Below are positions 27,170 through 36,569 of a DNA stretch of 64,000 bases, one piece after another. The notes below the pieces were generated by a model. The model searched no databases. It was given only the letters and a program-made list of their open reading frames with translations, and was not told the origin of the DNA. This DNA is from Microcoleus vaginatus PCC 9802 (GTDB lineage Bacteria > Cyanobacteriota > Cyanobacteriia > Cyanobacteriales > Microcoleaceae). Location: the NCBI GenBank assembly GCA_022701275.1, contig CP031740.1, positions 4,785,001-4,849,000 of the forward strand. The letters run 5' to 3'. The position numbers were made by a program, and so were the translations under genes. Within the stretch, counting starts at the first letter, position 1; each line of letters begins with the position of its first letter.

Positions 27170-27628
27170 ATGAGCTTAAGAGAACGCATTGACGAAGAAA
27201 TCAAAGCAGCCATGAAGTCCAAGGACAAAGTTCGCTTGGAAACAGTTCGTGGCATCAAGAAATTTATTCTCGAAAAAGAAGTCAGCCTTCGTCCCTCCGG
27301 CCAAGAGACGCTGACAGAAGCTCAAGAAATGGAAATTTTGATGCAAATAGCCAAACAGCGCCGGGATTCGATCGAACAATACCGCAAAGGTGGCCGCGAA
27401 GATTTAGTGGCACAAGAGGAGGCGGAGTTGGCAATTGTTGAAGAGTATTTGCCGCCGCAGATGTCAGACGAAGAGGTGAGTCAAGTCGTTGACGAAGTGA
27501 TTGCTTCGGTTGGCGCTACTTCTGCAAAAGATATGGGCAAGGTGATGGGCAAGGCAATGCAGCAGCTTAAGGGCAAAGCAGACGGTAACAGAATTCAAGA
27601 CATGGTGAAAGCAAAGCTTAACAGCTAG
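27170..27628 (+). CDS. GatB/YqeY domain protein
   Basis: A 152-residue helical protein of the YqeY family, which resembles the tRNA-binding tail of GatB and GatE. The family signature is clear: RIDEEIKAAMKSKDKVRLETVR at the N-terminus, then AIVEEYLPPQMSDEEV and KDMGKVMGKAMQQLKGKADG. A role in tRNA-dependent amidation is assumed from the domain, but no enzymatic activity is established for stand-alone members. It is monocistronic here. Confidence 0.9.
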   Translation: MSLRERIDEEIKAAMKSKDKVRLETVRGIKKFILEKEVSLRPSGQETLTEAQEMEILMQIAKQRRDSIEQYRKGGREDLVAQEEAELAIVEEYLPPQMSDEEVSQVVDEVIASVGATSAKDMGKVMGKAMQQLKGKADGNRIQDMVKAKLNS

Positions 27629-28002
27629 TTAGCTCGAACTCAAATCTTGCAGCATTTGCGATCGGCATTTCAGGGGCGGGCTATTCGCACCACAAGAATA
27701 TGGAACTTTGAACCCAACAGGAATCCAGGCTGTTGCTCAAAGTTGCTCCAACAGTCCTGGACTCATCAACACTAAAGAAACCGGGTTTTTGAGCGGATTT
27801 GCGGGTTGCAACCTGTGTATTTTCGTGAAAAAACCCGGTTTCTGACCATCCTTGCGTCCAAGAATGTCAAAAAAATGTAAAATACTAACTTTGGTCGGGA
27901 CTGGGGACTACAGATAGTGAAGTATGCTCAAGAGCATTAAAGACATAGCATTACTAAGTCTGTGAGCGATCGTCTATTTTTTAACAGTTTCAACTTAAAC
28001 TT
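27629..28002. other. Intergenic region with two inverted repeats
   Basis: A CCAGGCTGTTG / CAACAGTCCTGG hairpin lies near 27725-27760. A 15 bp perfect inverted repeat AGAAACCGGGTTTTT (27776-27790) / AAAAACCCGGTTTCT (27829-27843) follows, of a family seen degenerately at 51477-51545. No gene is seen. The kinase promoter should lie in the last 150 bases. Confidence 0.55.
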
Positions 28003-29709
28003 ATGCAGCCACCTATTGCTATTGGAACTCTCCTACAAAACCGCTACCGCTTGGTGAATATTTTAGGTCAAGGGGGATTTGGCCGGACTTATTTAGTAGA
28101 AGATTTGGGACGGTTTCAAGAACGCTGCGCCCTGAAGGAATTGATTCCGGTGCAAAGCGGGCCTTACGTTTTGGAAAAATCGAAGGAATTGTTTCAAAGA
28201 GAGGCGGCAATACTTTACCAAATTGGGCACCCACAAATTCCCCAGTTTCGGGCAATATTTGAAGAGAACCAGCGTTTGTTTTTAGTGCAGGATTACGTGG
28301 AAGGGATGACTTACCGCGAACTGCTGCTCGATCGAACTTCAAATGGTCGCAGCTTCACTGAAGCCGAAGTCTTGGTATTTATCCGGCAAATGCTGCCGAT
28401 ACTCGCTCACATCCACGCCCGCGGCATCATCCACCGCGACATCTCCCCAGAAAATATAATTCGGCGGGAAAACGACCAAATGCCGGTGCTGATTGACTTT
28501 GGAGTGGTGAAGGAACTCGCCACCAAAGTCCAGTCTCCCGAAGGAACAGCCCAGGCGACAACTGTCGGTAAAATCGGCTACGCACCGATGGAACAGTTGC
28601 AAAGCGGGCGGGCCACTGCCAGCAGCGACCTCTACGCTTTAGCTGTAACGGCGATCGTCCTGCTGACAGGCAAAGAACCGCAGGAATTGCTCGATCAAAC
28701 AACGCTGCAGTGGAATTGGCAGCAGCGAGTGCAGGTGAGCACGGGTTTGGCTTTGGTGCTGAATCGGATGTTGAGTCGCTCTCCGGGCGATCGATATCAA
28801 TCTGTCAGCGAAGTCGCCCAAGCACTCGACGCCCAAACTAATCCTAAGCCTAGCCAGCCAACTGTACCGCCCGCGCCGCCAGCAGTGGTGCCGACAAACC
28901 CTTCGCTAATAGCAACGGTGGCCGTGGGCCGGCCGCCAGAGCCAGCCGCCCGGAGTTCCCCCCCGCCAAACCAGCCAGCCGCCCGGAGCTCCCCCCCGCC
29001 AAACCAGCCAGACCCGTTAAGTGAGCCTGCTGGCGACACTTTTTGGGACAATCCCATCGCTGCGATCGGACTGCTGGCGGGCTTAGTAATCTTGACTGGC
29101 TTCGGTTCCTGGGCCTTAGTAGGCTCATTTCTCAACAATTCGCGCCCAAAACCCACTCCGACGCCGCCAGCACTTACAAATCCGACGCCGACACTAACTC
29201 CGATACCCAACCCGCTACCTTTGCCAACCCCAACCCCGCAACCTTTGGTAACCCCAACCCCGCAACCTTTGCCGGAACCCAGCCCAGAACCTTTGCCGGA
29301 ACCCAGCCCAGAACCTTTGCCAGAACCCAGCCCAGAGCCTTTGCCGGAACCCAGCCCAGAACCTTTGCCGGAACCCAGCCCAGAACCTTTGCCGGAGCCC
29401 AGCCCAGAACCCAGCCCAGCGCCAACTCCGACACCAAAACCGACGCCCGCGCCGACTCCAGCGCCCAAACCGACGCCCAAACCGACGCCCGCACCAACTC
29501 CCGCACCCAAACCGACGCCCGCGCCGTCGCCAACACCAGCACCGACACCGGAACCGGCCCCAACACCCGCACCATCGCCGGAACCGGCCCCAACACCCGC
29601 ACCGTCACCGGAACCGGCCCCAACTCCTGCACCGTCGCCGGAACCGGAACCGGAACCCGCGCCGGAACCCGAACCAGCACCAACACCCGCACCATCGCCA
29701 GAACTCTAA
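28003..29709 (+). CDS. Ser/Thr protein kinase with transmembrane helix and Pro-rich repeat tail
   Basis: A 568-residue protein. The kinase domain spans about 15-275: [13 protein letters not shown], Lys in CALKEL, catalytic loop [10 protein letters not shown] near 144-151 and DFG in [10 protein letters not shown]. The usual Lys of HRDxKPEN is Ser, a variant known in several cyanobacterial kinases. A Pro-rich linker leads to one membrane helix (about 351-376, [19 protein letters not shown]). Beyond it come about 190 residues of low-complexity repeats, PLPEPSPE then (A)PTPAPSPEP, likely outside the cytoplasm and perhaps wall-associated. Loss of the Lys may lower activity or change the phosphotransfer geometry. 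Confidence 0.88.
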   Translation: MQPPIAIGTLLQNRYRLVNILGQGGFGRTYLVEDLGRFQERCALKELIPVQSGPYVLEKSKELFQREAAILYQIGHPQIPQFRAIFEENQRLFLVQDYVEGMTYRELLLDRTSNGRSFTEAEVLVFIRQMLPILAHIHARGIIHRDISPENIIRRENDQMPVLIDFGVVKELATKVQSPEGTAQATTVGKIGYAPMEQLQSGRATASSDLYALAVTAIVLLTGKEPQELLDQTTLQWNWQQRVQVSTGLALVLNRMLSRSPGDRYQSVSEVAQALDAQTNPKPSQPTVPPAPPAVVPTNPSLIATVAVGRPPEPAARSSPPPNQPAARSSPPPNQPDPLSEPAGDTFWDNPIAAIGLLAGLVILTGFGSWALVGSFLNNSRPKPTPTPPALTNPTPTLTPIPNPLPLPTPTPQPLVTPTPQPLPEPSPEPLPEPSPEPLPEPSPEPLPEPSPEPLPEPSPEPLPEPSPEPSPAPTPTPKPTPAPTPAPKPTPKPTPAPTPAPKPTPAPSPTPAPTPEPAPTPAPSPEPAPTPAPSPEPAPTPAPSPEPEPEPAPEPEPAPTPAPSPEL

Positions 29710-29769
29710 ACTTCTGGCAAAATTCCCCTAGACTGAGGTTGAGGCCAATTACTTGTTAGCTATTTGCCA

Positions 29770-30477
29770 ATGAACTCGCTGCTAATTGCTGGAACTGATA
29801 CCGACGCGGGCAAAACTGTTTTGACCAGCGCTCTGGCTGCTTATTGGCAAATGTATTTTCCCGATCGCAGTTTGGGAATTATGAAGCTGTTGCAAACGGG
29901 AACGGGCGATCGCGAACTCTACACCCGTTTGTTTTCCCTCGACCAATCCCCCGAAGAACTCAATCCGCTGCACTTTGATGCGCCTCTAGCACCGCCGATT
30001 GCTGCGGAACGGGAGGGGAGACATATCGAACTCGAAAAGGTCTGGACGGCTTGGCAAAGCCTCTCGCAGCGCAAGGATTTTGTGTTGGTGGAAGCTTTGG
30101 GAGGATTGGGCTCGCCTGTAACGCGGGAACTGACGGTGGCCGATATTGCCAGGGATTGGCGGCTGAGAGGGGTTTTGGTAGTACCTGTGAGGTTGGGCGC
30201 GATCGGGCAAGCTGTGGCGAATGTTGCTCTCGCCAGACACACTGGTTTTAAGCTGAGAGGAATTGTGCTCAATTGCGTTAAAGCTTATTCGGAACAAGAA
30301 ATTGCCGATCTAGCGTCCGTTGATTTGATCCAGTCACTGACTCAAATACCTGTGTTGGGTATTTTGCCGCATTTAGATGACCCGACTGACCTTGCTAAAT
30401 TAGCTAAAATTGCTTCAGATTTAGATTTAGAGCGGTTACTGCCAGGGGTTAATTTAGTTGCTCAGACTTCTAAATAA
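29770..30477 (+). CDS. bioD: Dethiobiotin synthetase
   Basis: A 235-residue ATP-dependent enzyme that closes the ureido ring in biotin synthesis, converting 7,8-diaminopelargonate and CO2 to dethiobiotin. The P loop is LLIAGTDTDAGKTVLTSAL, followed by LVEALGGLGSPV and VVPVRLGAIGQA. The ATG at 29770 is chosen over a TTG two codons upstream. It stands alone, without bioA, bioB or bioF beside it, but a biotin transporter gene (bioY) lies about 12 kb away. Confidence 0.9.
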   Translation: MNSLLIAGTDTDAGKTVLTSALAAYWQMYFPDRSLGIMKLLQTGTGDRELYTRLFSLDQSPEELNPLHFDAPLAPPIAAEREGRHIELEKVWTAWQSLSQRKDFVLVEALGGLGSPVTRELTVADIARDWRLRGVLVVPVRLGAIGQAVANVALARHTGFKLRGIVLNCVKAYSEQEIADLASVDLIQSLTQIPVLGILPHLDDPTDLAKLAKIASDLDLERLLPGVNLVAQTSK

Positions 30478-30732
30478 CCCTATTCTAAACACCTCTGTTT
30501 CTCATTCTTCTCTTCCTCTGCGTACTCTGCGCCCTCTGCGGTTCATAAAAAAAATCTCCGGCCCAACTCAGATAGGATTGAAGAAGATTTTATTTTAACC
30601 GCAGAGACCGCCGAGACCGCCGAGAAAGAGCAGAGAGAGTATCACAACTTATTCGGGGTTGCTATAATTAGTGATTACCATTTATTAAGTGATTAAATCT
30701 AAAACCTAATCAAAAAAAAAGGAGAATAAAAC

Positions 30733-31947
30733 ATGGTTTCTACTTTACCGAATTTAACCTCTGTCGATTTATCTCAATTGCGGCTGGAGATTAGAAATTT
30801 GCAGCCTCAGCTAGTCGAATGGCGTCGCCTTTTGCACCAAAAGCCGGAGTTGAGTTTTGATGAAAATTTAACGGCGCAGTTTGTATCGCAAAAGTTGCAG
30901 GAATGGGGCATAGATCATGAAACTAATATTGCTAAAACTGGTATTGTCGCAACTATAGACAGTGGCAAACCGGGACGGGTTTTGGCAATTCGAGCTGATA
31001 TGGATGCTTTGCCTATTCAAGAAGAAAATGAGGTGGATTATCGATCGCAGCATGATGGAATTATGCACGCTTGCGGCCACGACGGCCACACTGCGATCGC
31101 CCTCGGTACTGTCTGTTATCTGGCCAAGCACAAACACAGCTTTTCGGGTAAGGTAAAATTTATCTTTCAGCCCGCTGAAGAAGGGCCAGGCGGCGCAAAA
31201 CCGATGATTGAAGCGGGAGTTTTGAAGAATCCTGATGTTGATGCGATCGTCGGCTTGCATTTGTGGAACAATCTACCTTTGGGCACTGTAGGCGTCCGCA
31301 GCGGCGCTTTGATGGCGGCTGTCGAAGTTTTTGACTGCACGATTTTTGGCAAAGGTGGACACGGCGCAATGCCACATCAGACTGTGGACTCGATCGTAGT
31401 TACAGCCCAAATTGTCAGCGCTTTGCAGGCAATTGTCGCGCGGAACATTGACCCGATCGACTCAGCGGTAGTAAGTGTTGGCAAATTCCACGCAGGCCAC
31501 ACCCACAACGTCATTGCCGATACCGCTCAAATCGGTGGCACGGTGCGCTATTTCAACCCAGCATATCAAGGTTATTTTGCCAAGCGAATCGAGCAATTAA
31601 TTGCCGGAATTTGTCAGAGTCACGGGGCAAATTACCAATTAGATTATTGTGCCCTTTATCCGCCAGTTATTAATGATTCGAGAATAGCTGAATTGGTACG
31701 CAGCGTAGCAGAATCTGTGGTAGAAACTCCTGCGGGAATCGTTCCCGAATGCCAAACAATGGGCGGCGAGGATATGTCGTTCTTTTTGCAAGAAGTCCCA
31801 GGTTGCTATTTCTTCTTGGGTTCAGCAAATCCAGAGAAAAACTTAGCTTACCCGCACCATCACCCGCGTTTTGATTTTGATGAAACTGCGTTGGGGATGG
31901 GTGTAGAAATGTTTGTGCGGTGTGTCGAAAATTTTTGTGCGATGTAA
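30733..31947 (+). CDS. M20 family amidohydrolase (N-acyl amino acid hydrolase type)
   Basis: A 404-residue zinc-dependent amidohydrolase. The opening EWRRLLHQKPELSFDE, the metal site MHACGHDGHTAIALGT near 111-126, QPAEEGPGGAKPMIEAG, GKGGHGAMPHQTVD and the closing TMGGEDMSFFLQEVPG are those of the hippurate hydrolase/IAA-amino acid hydrolase group. The substrate is not predictable. An AAAAGGAG ribosome site lies seven bases upstream. Confidence 0.9.
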   Translation: MVSTLPNLTSVDLSQLRLEIRNLQPQLVEWRRLLHQKPELSFDENLTAQFVSQKLQEWGIDHETNIAKTGIVATIDSGKPGRVLAIRADMDALPIQEENEVDYRSQHDGIMHACGHDGHTAIALGTVCYLAKHKHSFSGKVKFIFQPAEEGPGGAKPMIEAGVLKNPDVDAIVGLHLWNNLPLGTVGVRSGALMAAVEVFDCTIFGKGGHGAMPHQTVDSIVVTAQIVSALQAIVARNIDPIDSAVVSVGKFHAGHTHNVIADTAQIGGTVRYFNPAYQGYFAKRIEQLIAGICQSHGANYQLDYCALYPPVINDSRIAELVRSVAESVVETPAGIVPECQTMGGEDMSFFLQEVPGCYFFLGSANPEKNLAYPHHHPRFDFDETALGMGVEMFVRCVENFCAM

Positions 31948-31984
31948 ATCAGTCTTTCAGGGGGGGGCTAGAAGCCTACCCCAC

Positions 31985-32075
31985 AAGAAAATTTAGTTTT
32001 TGTGGAACAAGCAAATTCATGTCTGGTGGAACAGGCATCTTCCCTGTTCATGAGAAGGGTACAGCATCTCAGATA
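31985..32075. repeat. Degenerate copy of the hairpin repeat family
   Basis: GTGGAACAGGCATCTTCCCTGTTC is followed by GAGAAGGGTACAGCATCTCAG; these are the arms of the family whose perfect copy is at 33186-33332. It lies between two convergent genes. Confidence 0.55.
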
Positions 32076-33056
32076 TTACCGAGTTTGAAAGATATTCTGC
32101 ACCATTTTCTTATCTACACTCCCCGCCGCCTTATCCAATTCGGCAATCTCCCCGGAGTCTAACTCCCAGCCCAAAGCACCAATATTATCCCTCGCCTGTT
32201 CCACAGATTTAGCCCCCGGAATCGGAATAGTTTCTTTGCAGATGCACCAGTTGATTGCTACCTGCGAAACAGTCTTGTTTTTGAATGCCGCTATTTCTCG
32301 CAAACATTCCAAAAGCGATCGCATTCCCGGAAGTAGCTGCTTGCACGCCAAACCTCGAATACCTTTAGGAAGAGAGCCATTTTCCGAGTATTTACCCGTC
32401 AGCAAACCCAAGGCTAGAGGACTGTAAGCAATCAATTTTATCCCCAATTCATCGCAAACATCTTTCAATCCGAGTTCTGTCACCGGATAGGTAGAAAGTA
32501 GCGAATATTGCACTTGTAAAGTAACAATAGGAATTTGGCGATCGCTAAATTTCCGATGCACCCATTTCAGCCGTTTCGGCCCGTAATTAGACAAGCCCAC
32601 TCCCTTAACCAATCCTTGCTCATAAAGGTCAGCCAAACCGTCCAAAAGAGCGCCCTCTTGCCAAGGAGCGTAATTAGCTGTAGACCAGTGCATTTGTACC
32701 AAATCTACATTTTTTCCGAGGCGCGCAGCAGAGGCTTTGCAAGCCGATATCATTGATTGTCGCGTCAGCCTCCAAGGATAAGCAGCCAGTTTTGTCGCAA
32801 TACAAATACTGTCTTTATTTGCACCTTGATATTGTTGAGAAAACTGCCCCAAAAGCTGCTCGCTGCGTCCGTTTAATTTCCCTGTTCCGTAAGAGTCGCC
32901 GGTATCGAATAAAGTGACGCCGTTACTAACACAAAGATTGAAAACGGCTTGCAATTCCTCGTCCATACTTTCATTGTAGCCCCAGAGGAATCTGTTACCC
33001 CAGGCCCAAGTGCCGCAGCCCATTTTTGGCAGTAAAATTTTTTGGTTAGTTGGCAT
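32076..33056 (-). CDS. Aldo/keto reductase
   Basis: A 326-residue NADPH-dependent oxidoreductase of the TIM-barrel AKR superfamily. The catalytic tetrad is visible: Asp in TLFDTGDSYGTGK with its Tyr, Lys in IATKLAAYPWR and His in VQMHWS. The cofactor-binding end is PIPGAKSVEQARDN. It resembles the plastid/cyanobacterial group of uncharacterised AKRs. Convergent with the M20 gene. Confidence 0.9.
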   Translation of the reverse strand: MPTNQKILLPKMGCGTWAWGNRFLWGYNESMDEELQAVFNLCVSNGVTLFDTGDSYGTGKLNGRSEQLLGQFSQQYQGANKDSICIATKLAAYPWRLTRQSMISACKASAARLGKNVDLVQMHWSTANYAPWQEGALLDGLADLYEQGLVKGVGLSNYGPKRLKWVHRKFSDRQIPIVTLQVQYSLLSTYPVTELGLKDVCDELGIKLIAYSPLALGLLTGKYSENGSLPKGIRGLACKQLLPGMRSLLECLREIAAFKNKTVSQVAINWCICKETIPIPGAKSVEQARDNIGALGWELDSGEIAELDKAAGSVDKKMVQNIFQTR

Positions 33057-33531
33057 TTTTTTGATGGTAGTTATTGGTAATACGGATATTTTATAGGAAC
33101 ATAACTCGGTATCCCCTATCCCCCAGTAGAGCTGTTTTATTCTGCCACGGGCCGCCAGGGACTCAAGTCCCTGTCTAATAGCATAAGTCGGTTAAAACTG
33201 AGATGTTGCACCCTTGTCAAGAACAGGCAAGATGCCTGTTCCACAAGAGATGAATTTTATTGTGGAACAGGCATCTTGCCTGTTCCTAAACAAGTAATTG
33301 AGAATGGTGCAACATCTCAGTTTTAACCGACTCAAATAGTAATCTCAATTTTCAAAAGTAGAGTTACACATATATTCTGCGCTAACTCTATACAAAAACA
33401 GCTTTGATAGAAGTGCTACAGTCGTCTTTAGACGACTTCAGCTATGAGACAGGGGTTTAAACCCCTGTTGGACTGTCGGACTAATGGCACACCCTACAAA
33501 ATTACCAATGACTGATGACTCTTTAATTCTT
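33057..33531. other. 475 bp intergenic region, repeat rich
   Basis: Holds the 147 bp hairpin element at 33186-33332 plus small palindromes at about 33421-33470 (GTCGTCTTTAGACGAC and CAGGGGTTTAAACCCCTG). No gene is seen. Confidence 0.6.
33186..33332. repeat. MITE-like hairpin element with perfect 27 bp terminal inverted repeats
   Basis: The left arm (33186-33212) begins AGTCGGTTAAAACTGAG; the right arm (33306-33332) is its exact reverse complement. Inside is a second inverted pair, GAACAGGCAAGATGCCTGTTC, on each side of an AT-rich centre. The element is 147 bp and has no coding capacity. Related, less perfect copies lie at about 17680-17800, 23576-23702, 31985-32075 and 53995-54085. No clear target duplication is visible. 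Confidence 0.75.
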
Positions 33532-34839
33532 TTACGTGGTTGGCGAGGGCGAAGGTGCCGTGTTTTTAATAGGTTGCTCTGGCTTAGCTTTCGGGTCTGG
33601 TTTGGGTGGCGCCGGCGGAGGGAAAGTCGCCGCGCGTCTGGGTATTTGTAGCGCTGTTCGGAATGCAGAAGACGGGAAGAAAGCACTAAATTGAGAAAGT
33701 CGATGGGCGAGGGGTTCGGGTGCATATTCCCACAAGCTTTCGTAGTAGAAGAAAGCGACGCCTAAGCCGTATCCTTGGACTGCTTGCACCTGAGATTTAA
33801 TTTGCTGAATCGGTACTGGGTTATTTCTCAAACCTGTCATAATCCCAACTCCGGTGGGAATTTTTTGCTGGGCTTCTTGCATTTCTGGACGGTTAATCTT
33901 GTCCACAAATGATTCTAAATTCGGACGGTACACTTGCACGATTAGCTCGTCGGCAATATCCAAACGCACCCAAGCCAGCCAATCTTGTAGGTGATGTTTG
34001 TAAGCAAAATCGTAGTAATTGGGAGAAATCGAGAAAATTGCATTGGGTTTGACTGCTTTGACGGCTTGATTTAGCTGCGACATAAAAGCGGTAATTTTAT
34101 TGGCTCGCCATTGCACCCATGCTGGATTTTGAAAATCTTTTGGGGGAGCTTTTTTGGTTTCTTTGGTATACAAAGCAACTGTGTATTCATCATATCCAAA
34201 TTCCGACGGCAAACTCATATGATCGTCAAATTGTATGCCGTCGGCGTTATACTGAGTGGTGATTTCTAGTACGAGTTCGGTAATGAATTGCTGCACTTCT
34301 GGATGAAAGGGATTGAGCCAAACTACTTCCCCGCCCGCGTCGTTTGATGTTTGGCTGCCGTCCTGTTTTTGTGTCAGCCACTCGGGATGATTTAAGGCTA
34401 ATTCTGAGGTGGGAGGAGCCATGAAACCAAACTCAAACCAAGGAATCACTAACAGGCCTTGGCGGTGAGCTTTATCAATTAAATCTGCGATCATATCTTG
34501 TCCGTCTAACCCTCTGTAAACAAAGGGTTGAATGTCTCTTTGCTGCGCTACATAGCTGGGATACATTGCATAGCCAGAATTCCAGACTACAGGATAAATA
34601 GTGTTGAAATTTAACCGCTTTAATTGGCTGACAGCATCTCCTAGTTTGCGACGATCTCTGAGGATGTCTTTGTCGTTTGTCGTCATCCAAACGCCGCGAA
34701 TTTCCTGGCGGGGTTGCTGGGCGATCGCCGGAATGGAGTTGTTCGCCAGCAATACTATAATGAATGAGAGGGCAAACAGAAGCGGGAAAAGAGTTTTAAT
34801 CGATCGCTGCCAACTGCGCGGAATGATGCGTAATGTCAT
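33532..34839 (-). CDS. Secreted GH10-like glycoside hydrolase (GHL10/DUF187 type)
   Basis: A 435-residue protein. The signal anchor lies at about 15-40 (TLFPLLFALSFIIVLL), then EIRGVWMTTNDKDIL starts a TIM barrel. Conserved elements are LNFNTIYPVVWNSGYAMYPS, VIPWFEFGF, ADGIQFDDHMSLP and FSISPNYYDFAYKH. These proteins are annotated as family 10-like glycosyl hydrolases and may act on cell wall or exopolysaccharide; the substrate is unknown. The C-terminus is a Pro/Lys-rich tail. I chose the ATG at 34839 because 28 upstream residues lack family character. Confidence 0.85.
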   Translation of the reverse strand: MTLRIIPRSWQRSIKTLFPLLFALSFIIVLLANNSIPAIAQQPRQEIRGVWMTTNDKDILRDRRKLGDAVSQLKRLNFNTIYPVVWNSGYAMYPSYVAQQRDIQPFVYRGLDGQDMIADLIDKAHRQGLLVIPWFEFGFMAPPTSELALNHPEWLTQKQDGSQTSNDAGGEVVWLNPFHPEVQQFITELVLEITTQYNADGIQFDDHMSLPSEFGYDEYTVALYTKETKKAPPKDFQNPAWVQWRANKITAFMSQLNQAVKAVKPNAIFSISPNYYDFAYKHHLQDWLAWVRLDIADELIVQVYRPNLESFVDKINRPEMQEAQQKIPTGVGIMTGLRNNPVPIQQIKSQVQAVQGYGLGVAFFYYESLWEYAPEPLAHRLSQFSAFFPSSAFRTALQIPRRAATFPPPAPPKPDPKAKPEQPIKNTAPSPSPTT

Positions 34840-35152
34840 AGTTTTGAATGGTGAGTTAGCTATTGAAACACACCCCGGCATAATTTGGTGATAAAATTTG
34901 CTCGCTCTACAGTCTACAGCCATTTGCGCGGAATATGGAATAGGTTAAGCGAAATCGGTGGATTGATGTGCTCCGATCGCAACTGAGCTAAGTATAATCT
35001 CTGAGACAGAGGGTAAGTGACAGCATTCTGTCTAACTGCTGGGAAATCATTAATTACCCGCTGCCAGCTATCCTTACCGTACTTTGTGGCCCAAGGAGTG
35101 CGAGTGCTGTACAATATTGGTGCTGGAATATTTAGATCGAACATCTGTAATT
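34840..35152. other. Divergent intergenic region
   Basis: About 310 bp between a minus-strand hydrolase and a plus-strand oxidoreductase. No gene is seen; it should hold both promoters, but none stands out. Confidence 0.4.
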
Positions 35153-36442
35153 GTGAAACATTTAGTGTTAATGGGCGGCGGTCACAGTCACGCTATTGTA
35201 TTAAAAATGTTCGGCATCAAACCGCTGCCAGGAGTGCGTTTAACTCTGATTAGCGACGTGCTCCACGCGCCTTATTCCGGGATGCTGCCGGGGCACGTTG
35301 CCGGGTTTTACGATTATGATGAATGTCACATCGATTTGCGATCGCTCGCTGAATTTGCCCGGTGTCAAATATTGGTCGATCGGGCGATCGCGATCGACCT
35401 TAACAAAAATTTAGTTATTTGTCAAACTCGCCCTCCGGTTAATTTTGACTTGCTTTCTGTGGATATCGGCAGCACTCCTGCGACTTTATCTGTACCGGGT
35501 GCTGCAGAATATGCAATCGCCGCTAAACCCGTACCGGAGTTTTTAGCTAGCTGGAATCAGTTAATTTCCCAAAGGCAAAACCCTCCCGAAAAACCGCTGC
35601 GGATCGCCATTGTCGGCGGCGGTGCAGGTGGCGTAGAATTAGCATTAAATATGCAATCTCGATTGGGGAAGGAAGAGGGAAGAAGGAAGAGGGAAGAAGG
35701 AAGAGGGAAGAAGGAAGAGGGAAGAAGGAAGAGGGAAGAAGGAAGAGGGAAGAAGGAAGAGGGAAGAAGGAAGAGGGAAGAAAAATTAGAAAACTTATCA
35801 TCAGAAATTCATTTGTTTCACAGCGGTGCTGAATTGATGCAGGGACACAATCAGCGGGCGCGCCGACGCCTTCAAGAAATTCTCATCAGTCGCGGCATTC
35901 AATTGCATTTAAAGGAAAAAGTCTGTGCTGTAAAAAAATTTGAGAGGAAAACCAATCCTCAATTCTCTACCGATTACCAAATTTCCTGTAAATCAGGTTT
36001 AGAATTAGAGTGCGATCGCATTTTTTGGGTGACACAAGCATCGGCAGCCAATTGGATCAGAGAATCCGGTTTAGCAGCCGACTCAAGCGGCTTTATCCAA
36101 GTCAACGATTGTCTACAATCAGTCTCTCACCCCAACGTATTTGCGGCTGGAGATATCGCTGCGATGGTTAATTATCCCCGTCCCAAAGCAGGCGTGTTTG
36201 CCGTGCGTCAGGGCAAACCGCTGTTTGAAAATTTGCAGCAGTTTTTATTGGAAAAACCGCTGAAACCCTTTGCACCGCAGGAACAATACTTAGGGTTAAT
36301 TGGTACTGGGAATAAAAGGGCGATCGCATCTCGCGGATCTTTCATGTGGGAATCACGGTTGTTCTGGTATTGGAAAGATTGGCTCGATCGCCAATTTATG
36401 CAAAAATTTAGCAAGGTGCCAAAAACAGGTGATACCAAATAA
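35153..36442 (+). CDS. FAD/NAD(P) oxidoreductase of the SelD-fusion type, stand-alone, with an in-frame repeat insertion
   Basis: A 429-residue flavoprotein. The opening HLVLMGGGHSHAIVL, then LHAPYSGMLPGHVAGFY, the NAD-binding IAIVGGGAGGVELALN and FAAGDIAAM match the oxidoreductase that in many cyanobacteria is fused in front of selenide, water dikinase. Here the frame stops where that fusion would continue. Right after the NAD-binding helix, about 39 residues of Glu, Gly, Arg and Lys (KEEGRRKREEGRGK units) are encoded by a 7-base GGAAGAA/GGAAGAG tandem repeat (35665-35784). The start is uncertain: the GTG at 35153 fits family length, TTG 35084 is longer and ATG 35171 would cut the first strand. 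Confidence 0.75.
   Translation: MKHLVLMGGGHSHAIVLKMFGIKPLPGVRLTLISDVLHAPYSGMLPGHVAGFYDYDECHIDLRSLAEFARCQILVDRAIAIDLNKNLVICQTRPPVNFDLLSVDIGSTPATLSVPGAAEYAIAAKPVPEFLASWNQLISQRQNPPEKPLRIAIVGGGAGGVELALNMQSRLGKEEGRRKREEGRGKKEEGRRKREEGRGKKEEGRRKREEKLENLSSEIHLFHSGAELMQGHNQRARRRLQEILISRGIQLHLKEKVCAVKKFERKTNPQFSTDYQISCKSGLELECDRIFWVTQASAANWIRESGLAADSSGFIQVNDCLQSVSHPNVFAAGDIAAMVNYPRPKAGVFAVRQGKPLFENLQQFLLEKPLKPFAPQEQYLGLIGTGNKRAIASRGSFMWESRLFWYWKDWLDRQFMQKFSKVPKTGDTK
35665..35784 (+). repeat. GGAAGAA/GGAAGAG 7-base tandem repeat inside a coding sequence
   Basis: About 17 tandem heptamers alternating GGAAGAA and GGAAGAG. Three heptamers equal seven codons, so the reading frame survives any multiple of three units. 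The same family occurs outside genes at 17551, 41462, 43741, 48165 and 49298. Confidence 0.85.
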
Positions 36443-36569
36443 CAATACATTCAAAGCTAACCTTCTCTTCCTCTGTGTCAATAGCGCCATCGGCGGTTAA
36501 TTTTAAAAAGTATTATTCAAAAACCCTTTAAGATTGTTATAGTAATATCAGAAGTAAAGAAAACTAACT

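Noticed and set aside
28797..29695. Open frames antisense to or overlapping the kinase tail (GVGAGVG-type and VRVPVPVP-type)
   Set aside because: They are mirror translations of the Pro-rich repeat DNA in other frames, with no family resemblance or ribosome sites.
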